Below are positions 36,133 through 48,800 of a stretch of 64,000 bases of DNA, in pieces (the stretch's first letter is position 1; each line of letters begins with the position of its first letter). The notes under the pieces were generated by a model that was given only the letters and a program-made list of their open reading frames with translations, had not been told where the DNA came from and searched no databases. This DNA is from Paragonimus westermani (taxonomy: Eukaryota; Platyhelminthes; Trematoda; Plagiorchiida; Troglotrematidae). The position numbers were made by a program, and so were the translations under genes. The DNA is taken from positions 62,001 to 126,000 of the forward strand of contig QNGE01000408.1 in NCBI GenBank assembly GCA_008508345.1, read 5' to 3'.

Positions 36133-38340
36133 CTGTATTATTGAAAGAGTTGGACATAGAGAATTTTGTGAGATGCCAACAACATACAATGAGCATGCTA
36201 ACAGCTGTGACAGAATTCAGTCAGATGGTTTAATTCAGGCCTACTTACACCGCCAGTATAGCCTCACAGCAAGTGTCGTTGGGCTAATGAGCAGGATCAT
36301 TAGCTACCTAATAAACTGATGCACATAGAGCAATAGGGGCTTTGGTTAGTTTCAAGTCGAACATCACCCATACGTGATCACAGTCATCTCATTCCGATAG
36401 ACTTTTCAATAGGTTCTTTAGAAAAGAAACGCAGAATTCGAGTTTCGTTCGCATTAGAGCTCGTCAGTATTGCACATCCTTTGTCACGGTCAGGAATAAA
36501 ACAACGCCCATACAGTCTTGAGAAAACCGTGCTGGCCATTGTGTTATTAACAATAAATTGGACACGACCGAATTATCACATCTGAACGCTTAGTAATTTT
36601 CACATGTGAGAAATAATCAGGTTGCTCGACTGTCTTGGTAAGAGACAGTAACTGTCCGGTTGCATCCATCTGATGGCCTCGCGATTAGGACTTCTGAGAA
36701 AGATTGAAATCCCCGATCTCGTTAAACCTGCTAGACGACATTTCAGATAACTGATAGGCGGTAACTAATTGTGCTTAGTTCACATCTATAAGCAATCGAC
36801 TATTATCATCAAAGTGCATTAATCACAAATCAGTTATAGGGACGGTCACAACAAAAACCCAACATAGCAAGCACGCACGCCCTGGAACGACTGCTACGGA
36901 TATAGTCACAAAACTTGTGCCCAGGCATGCAAAACCAGAATGGTCAAACTCTGTGTTAACATGCAGGCTCATCACACCCTACAAGTATTTGGAAGTCGAA
37001 ACCGTTTTCTGGTGCATTTGATGGAGTCAAAACCGTCTGTAACGAATACACACCGAACATTTCTTTGTAGGCTTCAAGTGAACTACCAAATCAATCTAAT
37101 ATGAGTTAATGCTGCTGTGATTAATAGAGTAAAGCTAGTCCATTTTTCCATGGGGAATTACAGTCATTCAGCTAGAAAGTTCATACACCCTAACAGGATA
37201 ATAACTGTTATACGCATACACATATTCATATATTTACTTCAGAATAAACGGTGTCTTGGAATGTGAAGGACGCTATTCAATTTCAGCCTAATTCTTAATT
37301 ATTGGCGAGACAACAGTCTTGGTTCACGACTGAATCAGTTGCAGACAACTCAACAGATTGATGTTATACACAATAATCGACCGACAAGAGACTTGGCCCG
37401 GGTCCAGCAGAAAAGGATGCCTCATATTCGAGGCGCAGGAGATGTAACCCAGTACAGTGTATCCAAACACCTTGTTGATCTGAACAGGAGTGAAATTTCA
37501 GTCAGCCTACGCAGGTAATTGTGGTTCAAATTTCGGCTAGGTAAATCAAACCGAAGTAGTGATTAACATGGGAGGCGGAACCAGTTCCCGCTTTGACCGC
37601 AGATACATACTTCTGAAGTGGTCCAGCCAAACATGTTTATCTGAATGCGATGGGTCCACCTGAATTTAGGAGGCATTCAATTCCAACCCGGTTACAAATT
37701 CATACATAACATATCAGCGTCCTCGTAACCTCTTCCGTCAAATCTCTCAATCTTTTTCTTTGAGCAAGTGACACAGAAACTTTCATATCATAATGTGCCT
37801 TGTGTGTGTGTAAAATTGGCTTGCGTACGTGCGTGAATGATCTGACTGCACACACAGTTGAATTTGCAATCCACTGAGTTGGATCACTATCATCGGACTC
37901 TATACATATATACCCATCCTGTCCGTGGTAAGTGATTTCTCAGGATCGCGTGACTAGGTTTTACTAAATGGACAGAGAAGAAAATACCGTTATGAGGTGG
38001 TTGAAAAGTTGGGTTATAAAACTTGCTGATAACTTTGCGTTCGCCTCAATTCATTTACTAAGGACATGCAAAATACAGCTCTATAACCGTCTAATTTCAT
38101 TCGTGCTAAGTATGGTGCAGACATTCGACAGTGGTTAGATAAATTTTCACACACTCATGCTTGTTTGTGAGTTTGTCCGTTTAGTTACAACATATACACA
38201 CAATCAGGAGCACAACATGTATATACAATGGCTTTAACCACAACACGCATGGATTGCAACTCATCCGTTTCTGGAGTGCACAGTGAAGAGCACTATAGTT
38301 TATCCATTGACCTGATGATAAGCAAAATTTGGCTGCTTAC
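36133..38340. other. Intron of the multi-EGF gene
   Basis: A 2.2-kb intron between EGF exons 6 and 7. It contains a dispersed repeat copy (36437-36640) and a possible decayed EGF exon (about 36845-36915). No intact coding sequence was seen. Confidence 0.7.
36437..36640. repeat. Dispersed ~200-bp repeat, copy B
   Basis: Partner of 25595-25790, with the same ordered words (TTAGAGCTCGTCA, TGTCACGG, AATAATCAGGTTGCTCG) and heavy divergence. A third, weaker match (GTGAATAGTCAGGTTGCATGA) is near 15955. Confidence 0.5.
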
Positions 38341-38463
38341 TGCTTCCACAGATGTCCCCATAACGACCCAAGTCACAAAGACACTGCCCAGTCTCGAAAT
38401 GACAGTGTTCACATTGGGGACACGCTTGCGCACACATTTCCCCGTAGTATCCACGAGGACAAA
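38341..38463 (-). CDS. Multi-EGF protein, exon 6
   Basis: A 123-bp exon between acceptor CTCTCACTTTCAG and donor GCA|GTAAGC, phase 1 at both ends. It encodes one EGF/laminin-type repeat: CPRGYYGEMCAQACPQC, then CHFETGQCLCDLGRYGDICG. Phase 1-1 single-domain exons are the classic form of shuffled extracellular modules. An 11.7-kb intron separates it from exon 5 and contains the LINE at 39.6-42.9 kb. Frame and cysteine count are intact. Confidence 0.87.
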
Positions 38464-38540
38464 CTGAAAGTGAGAGTGCCGAATAAACAAGAAGATAATG
38501 GAGAACGAGTAACTTTCGTTACATCGCAGAATAATTAAGT

Positions 38541-38585
38541 AAACAAATAAATAAATGAGTGAATAAATAAATAAATAAATAAATA
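38541..38585. repeat. AAAT-type microsatellite
   Basis: An imperfect run of AAAT/AATA units, about 45 bases, 80 bases upstream (in gene direction) of EGF exon 6. Confidence 0.9.
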
Positions 38586-39753
38586 CACAAATGACCAGGC
38601 ACAAATTGAACAAAACCTCCACGAACCTGTAGAGTGAGTTAGAGGAAAATGCGCTAAGGGGGTACACACTAGAAGTAATGCTCCCAGAAATAATGGACTC
38701 CTTGATAGATGTTGAGTTTTGTCAACTTACGGGTAGACAGGGCATCGTTTAGCGCAGATTGTGTGTCAGAGCGTTTTAACCACATCGCACCTGTACACTG
38801 TGAGCATGTTTGTAATAAGGTATATATTGGAGGCGGTTGTGACCACTCGAACGTCAGAAAAAGCGTGGAAAATTAGTGAGGGTGTTTTAGATACAAAGCA
38901 AACGTGTGTGTTCGTGCGAGAGAGGAATCGAGCAAATGCCAACACAGCACACCCTATAGCAACTAAACCTAGTTGCCATTCACAATAGTACTGTCTGATC
39001 ATCAGGGTAACTGTAACAATACAAATTGCCAATATCAAGTGTAAAATGGACTGTGGAACATTGCCGTAAATATTGCTAATCAACTTGGCCTATTTTATTC
39101 AAAGGGCAGGGGGATAGGCCTCAAATAACGACCACCACTCTCGCATTATGTCGTTCCTGCAATGCGATATAGAGTAATGCTATGCAAGCAATTTCCCAGC
39201 CATAAATCACACGACACTTGAGGCAGATGGTATACATGGTTGACGGCATCCGATTCGGCAAATGCTGGTTAGTCAATTGATTGGCTAGCACGGAAAGGAA
39301 ACCCCAATCTCTCGGAGGATAAAAAGACAGAGAAGCTGCAATGACAATAGCTAAACTGAGAAGAAAGATACATAAAATATAACACAAGAAGCATTTGAGT
39401 ATAGGAATGCACGCTAGTGCATCCTAGAGTATTCAGGGATGAGAAATAAAATTCAGATTGGAGTCTGAAAAGGACAGACAAATCATTCTTCATACAATAC
39501 ACCAATACAGCCGAAGGAAAGAATGGACAAAAGGCCGCAGACACCTAAGTTTCTGAAAACAGGAGCGGATTAGTTGTCGTACGTCCATGTTCTTGGCCGT
39601 TGCAATCATTATCAGAAATAGAATGGGTACAGTGATATGACCTACCTGGACCAAACGTACTTGTCGCCTCTTCGTTGACGGTCCACTATGAGCAGGTTGA
39701 TGACTTACTGATCCCAAACGGCCAGCGTACTCACGGTCGCACAAATCGCAACG

Positions 39754-41577
39754 TCATATAGTCAAGTCACCACAGCCTATGGCATCAATGATTCTTTTGC
39801 GTACCACATGCTTCCAATCGCGGCCGTGCGATAAATTTTCGTTGAAATTACGGACACCCGTCAGGATCGTATTCCTCCAGGCCGTCCAGTTCAACGTCAC
39901 CTCTTCCCAACACTTAAAAACAATAGTACAACATGAAAGTCTTACCTGGATAACATCCTGGTATTGCCGCTTTTGAACACCAAGATTTCGCTCACCTGAT
40001 TTTACCTGTCCATGTAGCAGCTGAATCGGAATACGGTCATCCCCCATTCGGCGAACGTGACCTAGCCAAAGGAGCTGATATGACATCAGTAGAGCTTCCA
40101 TTCCGTCTATGTCCGCTCGCCGTCTTATCTCAGTATTCAGAACCATGTCCAACCACCGAATACCCAAGATGCGCCTCAGACGTTGTACTTGGAAGCAGCT
40201 CAGGTAGCGCACGTTCTGTTGATACAGTGTACACGTTTCACTGCCGTACAGCAGTATAGACAGCACCAATGGGCGGTAAACAAGAGGCTCAGTACTCGCC
40301 TTTGGGCTGTGGTTCTGCCAGATGCGTCTTTCAAGACGTCCGAAAGCAAAGCTAGTCTTCGCTATACGGCCTCCTAACTCGCGGTCCTTTGGCAGATCTA
40401 TCGACAAAATGCTACCCAAACAGCAAAAACTCGCTCAGCTTTCGACAACGTCTCCATTGATACACATTTGGGGTGGAGGTGCTGTTTCTGCACCGGCTGA
40501 AAGAAGGAAAACGTCTTACCTGTGTTGATATCCAATACAAACTTAGATGTCGCTAACGCGGAGGCTGTCGTTAGGCTTTGCAGTTCTTCTAAGCTGTGTG
40601 CCAGCGATGCGCTATCACCTGCGAATAGAACCATGCACATCGTTGAGGTCTGTAGCCGGGTTGGGGCGCCGAAACGTCGGATATTCAACAGGAGCCGTTC
40701 GTCCGCCATCCTCCCTAGAGTCATGAACAGCAACTGTTGCCATGCAGTCAAATATAAACTGAACAAGGTTGGGGCTAGGACACAACCCTGCCAGAGGTCG
40801 ATCCACACGACTATATCTTCACCCTCATACCGTCACACAACAATGTAATCATACTGACGAACTTACTCGGACGTTCAAACTCACGGAATCAAATGCCCTG
40901 GTGGAGTTCACGACGAGGGCAAACAGGGGCTGGTTCCATTCCCGGGACTTCTTATGAAGCTGTCGAGCAGCAAACACCAGATAGATCGCACTCTGACTCG
41001 CCAGGAATCTACAGTGTTCCTCAGGAACATTCGTTTCCAAGAGGGGTTCTGGCAAGCACCTCACCTGCACAGATCAAAAGAATGATGCCTCGATATCTGT
41101 GGGTGCATTACTCGCTACACTTACCTTTAAACAAGGGTACGATAAGGGCATCTTCGAAATCTTGCAGGGTCACCTCGTGCTTCCAGACGGAGTGAACGAG
41201 CCGGAGAGTGCACGGTCCAGCGCCGGTCCGCCATTCTTCTGGACCTCACCTGACAGCCCATCCTCACTTGAAGCCTTCCCGTTGCGCAGCTGATCAACCG
41301 TTCTCTGTAACTGTAACAAATCCGAGGAGAGAGCAAGTGAAGGTTTGATGGCCTGTTGCGGCAGGCTGTTCACAGTTACCTAATCAATGGTAGCAGGGCG
41401 TTTTAGTAGGATACCAAAGTGCTCGCACCACACTTTCATGATGTCCCCTGGCTGGGTACAAGAACAGCCGGTATCCATGTCTACCAGTGCTTTAGTAGAC
41501 TGAATAGATGGACTGAAGATCGCCCTGAACGAATCGTAAACCTCCTTGTGTTTTCGGCAATTGGTGCAGCCCTGCAT
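39754..41577 (-). pseudogene. LINE reverse transcriptase (broken, catalytic residues changed)
   Basis: The minus strand reads WCEHFGILLKRP, a TAG stop, then LRNGKASSEDGLSGEV (RT motif 1), LFALVVNSTRAFDS (motif A), QGCVLAPTLFSLYL (motif B), VLFAGDSASLAHS (motif C) and a long C-terminal region ending around GHVRRMGDDRIPIQLL and YQDVIQVRL. Motif A has Asn (codon 40906-40908) where the first catalytic Asp is expected. Motif C has Gly-Asp instead of Asp-Asp (Gly codon 40617-40619). Three frames are used. The C-terminal part, 39754-40419, is the longest intact piece (221 codons). This copy cannot encode a working polymerase. Confidence 0.87.
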
Positions 41578-41679
41578 CCACTCACCCTGCTTCCTCCACC
41601 AGTTATCCTTGGTTCCCCAAACACGCTCAGTCAGTTGATGGCGGATATTCCGGAACCTGGCCTTCTTCGCTTAATTGTC

Positions 41680-42890
41680 TGAGTCCATTTCGAAAGTGGC
41701 AAGCACGACATTCTTCTCTCGTATCAGTCTGGAGATAGCTAGGTTGCTGTTGTCGAACCAGTCCGGACGTTTCTTACGCTCCACACCGATTGTCTCAGTG
41801 GCTGCTGCCGCGATCTGTTTCTTGAGTTGTTGCCACATACCCTCGGGGATAGTGGATACCGGAGCGTTATGCAGATAAGTGACTACTGCACGCTGAAAGG
41901 CAATCTTCGTCTCGGAGTTCTCCAGCTGTCTGATATCCAACTTCTGTCGTTGTTTGGAAGATCTACAATAAACAGACTTGTGTATATGAGTAAACAATTT
42001 GGTCGCGACGAGCCTGTGATCTGCGCTACACTCTGAGCCGCGCACCACCTGTGTGACACACACTGCACGAATTTCGCGCTGCTGCACAATGACGTAATCA
42101 AACAGATGGTGATGATCGCTTCGTGGATGAGTCCACGTTACGACGTCGCTCGCATCCAGCTGAAATCAGATGTTCCTGATCGCCAACTCGTGAGTGGCAC
42201 AGAGATGGAGCAGACGATCACCGTTCTCGCTGACGGAACCGATGCCGTAAGGTACGAGGACCCCAGGCCAGGCTACCGAGTCGCGTCCAACGCGAGCGTT
42301 CAAGTCACCCAGAACAAATAGTCCGTCACTCACCAGCGCCGACCGGATTGTGTCGGACAGCTGGTCATAGAACTGTTTTTTCATCATCAGTGTAATATAG
42401 TTGGACCATAAACGCTAACAAATATAACACACTTACCTCGACCGAGTCACAGGCGCATGGATAGCATTCGAGAGCTGATGCTGTGCGGTTCGTCTATCGC
42501 CAAAGAATTGATGTGATCGGCGACTGAAAAACAGAAACCACACTCCCGAACACCGTCTGCCGGGTAACCTATCCAGTAGAAGGTTACCCTGCACCTGCTT
42601 CCCGCAACCTACTCCGATCTGCAAGCCTTGTCTCAATTAAGGCTGCTACTTCGATTCCATATCGACGCGGTTCCATCGCCATCAGTGCAGTTCGCCGTTC
42701 CGGTCGTTCTGTGGTGCTGCATCGTTCCAGCAGCGTGCGCACATTCCACGTCCCAATGGAAAGCGTCTTACGTCCCCGGTACCGTCTCAAGTGGGTCTTC
42801 GGGGTAGTGAGGCAGGAGTGAGCGTTATCTTCTCGAGGATCCAGGATGGAAGGGCAAACTGAGGGTGAGTTTCTAGCAGTAGCATAGACA
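41680..42890 (-). pseudogene. LINE endonuclease domain (broken)
   Basis: In order on the minus strand: KTLSIGTWNVRTL near 42750 (the N of the endonuclease I motif), ALIETRL (the catalytic Glu segment), GVWFLFFSRR/WIGYPADG in a shifted frame near 42530, GDLNARVG near 42310 (catalytic Asp/Asn) and ECSADHRLV near 42020 (the final Asp-His pair). The key residues are still readable, but the domain is split over at least three frames with stops between them. In active elements this enzyme nicks target DNA to prime reverse transcription. The segment after the domain (IPEGMWQQLKKQ and SRLIREKN) is the linker to the reverse transcriptase. Confidence 0.85.
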
Positions 42891-45800
42891 TCTTGCCTAA
42901 CTAAAACACAACACACGGTCAGCAAGCACACCGAACGCATCTGCATTTCGTCTGGTTCCTCCCCTTTTGCCAATCTGACAAGGTTGAACCTGCAAGGACC
43001 GATGTCCCAGGCAACACAGCCAACCGAATCAGAACAGCACACAAACCCGATCACCAGGCCAAGGTAGCAGAAAATGTCATACATAAAAGCATACACAAGC
43101 ATGCACATATACCACGTTAATCAAAAGCCCGCACTACTAATTTATGATAACAGTAAGCAGGTTCATTGAGTTTACATGTTTTAAACGATGTACATGTTCC
43201 GTGGATTATAAGCGGTTAGCCTTATACAGTGTGGGTTTTGTAACATTTGTCACGATGACTTAGTGTTGGTTATGTTCTGGTTGTTACAGGAAGGCATCCT
43301 ATGCATGTCTTGCGTAATACTGCACTTTACTCGAATTGACGGCTGTGACAGGGCATCGTTTCTCTGATGAAATCAGTTAATTTGATGGGTGGGGTCAATT
43401 AGAGCTAAAAATTCCCGGAACTCTTTTTCTTCGTTTATCTGTTCAGAGCCTATCAACAATCTGTCATTTCCACAGCAAACCAGGGAAACGTTCATTCAAT
43501 CAGCTCATTGTAGCGGTGGTCACACATAACTGTTTTGCCCAGACTAAAAATGATAAGGCCTAACAACAATCAACAGTCGCCAAAACTACATTCACACCGA
43601 CATGGCTATAAAGTTGGGTGTTGTGTCAGCTACACTGAATCCGGTTACCAGTTTCCTTCTAATATAGACCTAACCTTGGTTATTTGAGTGTTCTCTGTTG
43701 AGTTCCGGAATGCCATGGTCATTTATGGAAAGAAATTCACTGTCAAATTAAATTGGACTTGACCTGGGATTTATGACTTTGCGGAACGTATTGCTTGTGA
43801 GTCAGCCGGTCATATCTAACCACCACTGTGCAACTTACCGTCCGGCAAAATTAATGTTGAAGCTATGACCATCACAACAAAACTAGCATGATTTGCTGAG
43901 CAGAATTTCGGTGAACCTTGCTCTCACAAAACAGTGACAACCTCACCTCGGTAGTAGCGTGGTAGTACTTTTTTTCGAACAATAGAACGGAAGTCAGTCT
44001 TGATAGACATTGACACGTTGATCAGGTCCATGGTTGTCAAAATTAAGTACATACACACATACCCATAGACACGCTTTAAGCGTTAAGGCCTATCTGTATG
44101 TACTTTGGCTCTAACGTATGTTGGTTTTCTGATCTAGCCAATAAAATATTAAGGCAAATAAATAAAACTTCAAGAACATGTTTTTTTTATATAGAAAGAA
44201 CAGTCAACGAGTTCACTGATAAAAAGTCGTCACGGATACTGTTGCACTCACAGGTGTTTCTAGTCGGTGATAGGCACAGTAGCACAGTATACCCCAAAGG
44301 TGTGTGGTAAATACTGTGCATAACAACCTTATCTTTCAAAAATTTGAACAAGGTCTATGTGTTGTCTGAAAAGACAGTAAGTACGATGATTTCACTTGAA
44401 TACAAATTAACCAGTCTATAAGATGACGGGAGTTCCATTCCAAATTCCCTAGACTTCTCGGGCGCCGTTGCCAGAGTAGTGTGGATTACGTAATTGGGTA
44501 AGGAAGGAAAAATTGGACATCGCCGAAAAGCCATCTGACATAAAAGAAGTTCGACATAGTTGCCAACAATGGCTCATTCTGCACTCAACGACAATCCAAA
44601 ATGACTCCAACAAACTAACAAATTTCACTGTGGCTTCTGTACGGAAGAGACAGTTCCAAAATGATGATTCGCAGCTGAGCCAAAAACAACCTTCACCTCT
44701 AAAGATACCACGACAGTTGACGGACAATAGGAGTCTCAGCGTGCAAGTGTTTAACACGAGATAGTGATAATAACGACTGGTCTGTGACCTGGTCGTTGAC
44801 GTGTCTGTTCTCTTCGTCTGTTACCCCGTGGATGTTGGCGAAGCCGACAAACTATTTAACTCATGTGTGTCTTGGAGGTCAGTGAAAATAATGTTACTGT
44901 CTCTGTAATTTTCACATCATGTTCTGCCGTATTTTTTGACCACTGAAATGGTTTCGTTCTTCAGTTACCCAAACTATCATTTCAAACCTATCGTCACTCA
45001 TTCAATGTATTTGCCCGTACATATTCCTCATGTAATCTGTTGAACCTGTAATGTGTGCATTCGGGTGATCTGCCTGTTCAATACTTTGTATTCAATAGTA
45101 CAAAGTTCCCCGAAATATTTTAACTTTTTACCCACTTTTCAAAAGATTATGGGAACTGTAAAAGTGACCAAGTTTGTTTAATTAACACCTGGCACGGTCG
45201 ACAATCCTAGCTCTGTTGGTAACGCTAGTGTCGGGGTCAGTGACATATTACCGTGCTCATTGTTCGTTATGGTTGGTACTATTACACGGTTTCTTGTGGC
45301 AAACTGTGGCAAATTATTGCTCAGTGCTACGCATCACGTTGAACGATACGATAGCGCCAGACATATATCAGCGCACCATTCGTACATTATCTTGCCCATG
45401 CATTGAACTCTCCTATCGGATCCATCGTACTGCTTGGGTTCGATGTTATTCACTGAATCAAAGCAAAACCGACCTACACTGATTACACACTTGTCATGCG
45501 CCAGTTTCTACATTTTACTGTCAAACTTCATTGTCTGGCGTGGCTTTATTTAACTGTTCATACTGAGTATTTTGTTCATCTGATATCAGTGACGTGCGTA
45601 TTTTCCAGATGTCATTCTACTGAATTTCCAACAGATACCTGCGGGCATTTGCATCAATTCCTGGCGATCAGTTTCGTATAAGGAATCGGATGACTCAATT
45701 GGCCTTTGTTTTTAAACTCTGTCAAATCCGCAGAAATCCATTTCTATCATGCCTACAATGTCCCGTTTGGAATACTTTCTTGAGATACAGTTGGTGCGGC

Positions 45801-48800
45801 CGTTGAGGTTTGCGTTCAGTGATTGCTTGAATCATAACAGTGCTATAAGTTGAGTAGTTCGACTCTCTGAGCCATCTGAAGAGTACTTTATATCAGTTAA
45901 ACGTTTGATTTCCACTTGACCGATCGTTTGAAAAGTGATAAGACAGAATGGCTGGCAACAGCAGCATGACTCAGGTCGAGGTGTTATAAAAAGAACAGTG
46001 GTCTTAAAGGCAGTTGCGTCACGCGGAGCTAACGACAAAACTGTCAGTTAGCGTTCATAGTTAGTTGGTGCGGGGCGATTTCCATGTTAGACACTACCGT
46101 ATTCGTGCCGAAAAGCGAAACTTGATAAGTAGAGCTCGTGGGTTGCACACTTTCGCAGCACCATCAGCCAGCCTGGCAAGAGTTGTTAGAAGACCAAGCA
46201 AGTTACGGGTCTGATGACTACAAGTGACAGCCTTCAGCACGCGTTCCATGGTCCCAGCATCGTCATGCTAGGCCGTATTTTTTCGCAAATTATCAGTAAT
46301 AGGCAGACCATATAGCCTGAACATGTCTGGAGGCATGCTCCATTAATTCAATGCCTGTGGCCCTCTCGCTCCTCGGTCCAAGCTACCTATCAGTAGCACA
46401 ATAAAACTGACCGATTTCTTCCTTCCGGTGATACACATTTTATCATTCTAGTGTTATATGGACAAGCTGTTTTTTTCAGTCACTTATCCCATATTACAAT
46501 GCTAAAACGTACTGTGCATACCTATTTGGTCACCTTATTTATGTAAGCCCAGTGAGATATCTTATATGGTTGATATCACGCCAACTACGTATCTAGCGTC
46601 CGCCATTATGCAGAGCTTCCGTCGCAAACCCTTGGCGACTACCAATGTCAGATACATCAAGAAAACTGAATCGCACCTAGTATTATAAAGGTGCTCTGTC
46701 TCATAGCATAGAAATACACACGTGCTGCTCAAGATCCGTCCAACAGAAGCTTGACACAGCGCGATCCTACGTGGGTGAACAGTTAACTGCAATATGTTGT
46801 GGAAAATTCTAACATTGCTCAGTTTGCTACAAAATTAAGCCAGCCAACTTTACGTAGCAGCACCACGTGATTATTAGTGTAGCTTCGATTGGCTGTTTCA
46901 CTGTCCATTAAGAGCCAATAAGCCAACCCTCGATAATAACGCCACCTCGTTACAAGCACCACTTTAAAGGAACGCAACTCAACTCGACTTGGTAATAGTG
47001 TAGCCTTCATCCTTCTGAAGACATTTTGCTTCAAAAGACAATCAAAAGACGCCTAGGTGAGCATGATGCAGCCTGCCTTTGAACTCAGTTAACTATTCTC
47101 TCGCTCTCGGTTGTGTGGTTTACCAGCACTCGTTGTTCTAGTGCCATACCACTAGAAGCGTAGGAAGAACTTTGAAGTGACTACGCTTCACCGACAACGA
47201 GAAAGTACAGAGATATGGTTGGTCTCTTTTTGCTGAAGCTTTCATCTATGAATTCCTGCGGGCGCTTTTTTGGCACTTTATCAACAGCGCGCGGTAGGTG
47301 GAGTAATGTGAATCAGTGTTAACCATATTGTTGGAGGCTGTAACAGTCTCCACATGGGCAGACAGTGTTATCGATCGTAGATGCGTTGACCCTGATAAGG
47401 ATTGACTTAGAGCGATATGTGTTGTCCTCGCGGTGGCTTGACGTGTGGCCGAGTGCATGATGCATGCGATATTGGCATTCGGACATGCACCGATCTGAAT
47501 CTCAGGTGTTCTTTGTTCTTCCTGTTCTCTGGCGGGTTACGAATACATCAAATATATCTGGCAGTGTACTAGCACACAAACTCCGGAACCTATGACCACA
47601 CTTTGTTATAAATCTAATGTTACTTTCTGCAGTTCAACCGTTTAGCTTTCCTTAGCAAATATTCTGTCCCTCCTTGGACCTCTGTAGCCATTCGTTTAAA
47701 GCTTTAAGGCCTATTCAGTTCAACCTTTTATCTTCTTTCCTTGTTACCTTGAACCACAGACAAACACATTTGTAATTTGAGTGCATTCTTACTGCTGTCT
47801 TGCTGCGCTGTCAATAGCAGAATTCATGCTAACAATGCACAGGTATTTATGAGTTTTGCCATTCTGTCCATGGCCGGTCACAGTGTATCTGCCATCTACA
47901 GACGTCATACTTGTCGAAAACGGCGATTTCTCACTCCCCGATTACAATTAACATCCTCACTTGGGCAGAAAGTGCCACTTTTGTGATCAGCCCTATTGCT
48001 ACTTGATTGAACGGGCACCCATGGGTGACCGCGTTGATTATCGATTGGCTGAACGCACTGGTTTCTGCTGCTCCCATCCATCTGTTGGTTGCTGGCCAGC
48101 CAGTCAAAAACCGGATGAATACACAGCCTAGTTGACCGCGTTACAGCGACCCACGCTGGTCCCTACAGTCTGCCTCAACGTGTGCTGTCAGCCAGCCTGT
48201 GAACTTATGGCGTATGTGGACGGCAGTGAGTAAAACGAAATTATCCGCTCCGTGTGTGTAGTGAAGTCGAAGTGTACAAAACATTCTCTTTTGACGCTTC
48301 CGCTTTTAGGCGAAAACAGTCTAATGCCACTTTCAACGAGTCGTATGAATTGTACGCCGTGTGACCGACGCATATACACATAATGGTGCCGGCTATTTTC
48401 GATGCCTAAGGCAGCCACCAACGCATAATTTTGCCAGCTGTGCCATTCGATTGCACAACTGAGTAGGTAAATGTGTCGAATTTTGCTAAATTATCTAACT
48501 AGTTCTTTGAGTAGGTCTAGGTCCGCTACTTAGCGTTATCACCCAAGTTCTGAAGCGTACACTAAACACTACCTTTGTTATGGTCGTCACGAGCACACAA
48601 CTTGTGAGGAAAGGTTACGCAGCATAACACGATCTTTGTTGTCCAGTTTGCATATTCAGTTGCTCCTAGTACACTTGCGATTACGAACGGGAATTCCGGC
48701 CCACAACACAACGAGTTTGTCATTTAAACGTCATTTGCAGTTGTACCCAGTTCTGTAAGTTTGACTGACGCTTGCTGTGGTAGATTTTCGCCCGTTTTCT

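Larger units (their letters stand above)
39640..42890 (-). mobile_element. RTE-like non-LTR retrotransposon (LINE), nearly complete but inactive
   Basis: About 3.2 kb on the minus strand with apurinic-type endonuclease motifs (42.8-41.7 kb), reverse-transcriptase motifs (41.6-40.4 kb), a C-terminal region (40.4-39.75 kb) and 3' untranslated sequence to about 39640. The order and motifs fit an endonuclease-plus-RT LINE such as RTE-like elements; the exact clade is uncertain. It sits in an intron of the EGF gene in the same orientation. Its 3' end is shared with the fragment at 1640-2270. Frame breaks, an in-frame stop and changed catalytic residues make it inactive. The boundaries are approximate. 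Confidence 0.88.

Noticed and set aside
38293..38667. 124-codon minus-strand ORF over EGF exon 6
   Set aside because: It is in the wrong frame relative to the cysteine pattern; the real exon is a 123-bp piece in another frame bounded by splice sites.
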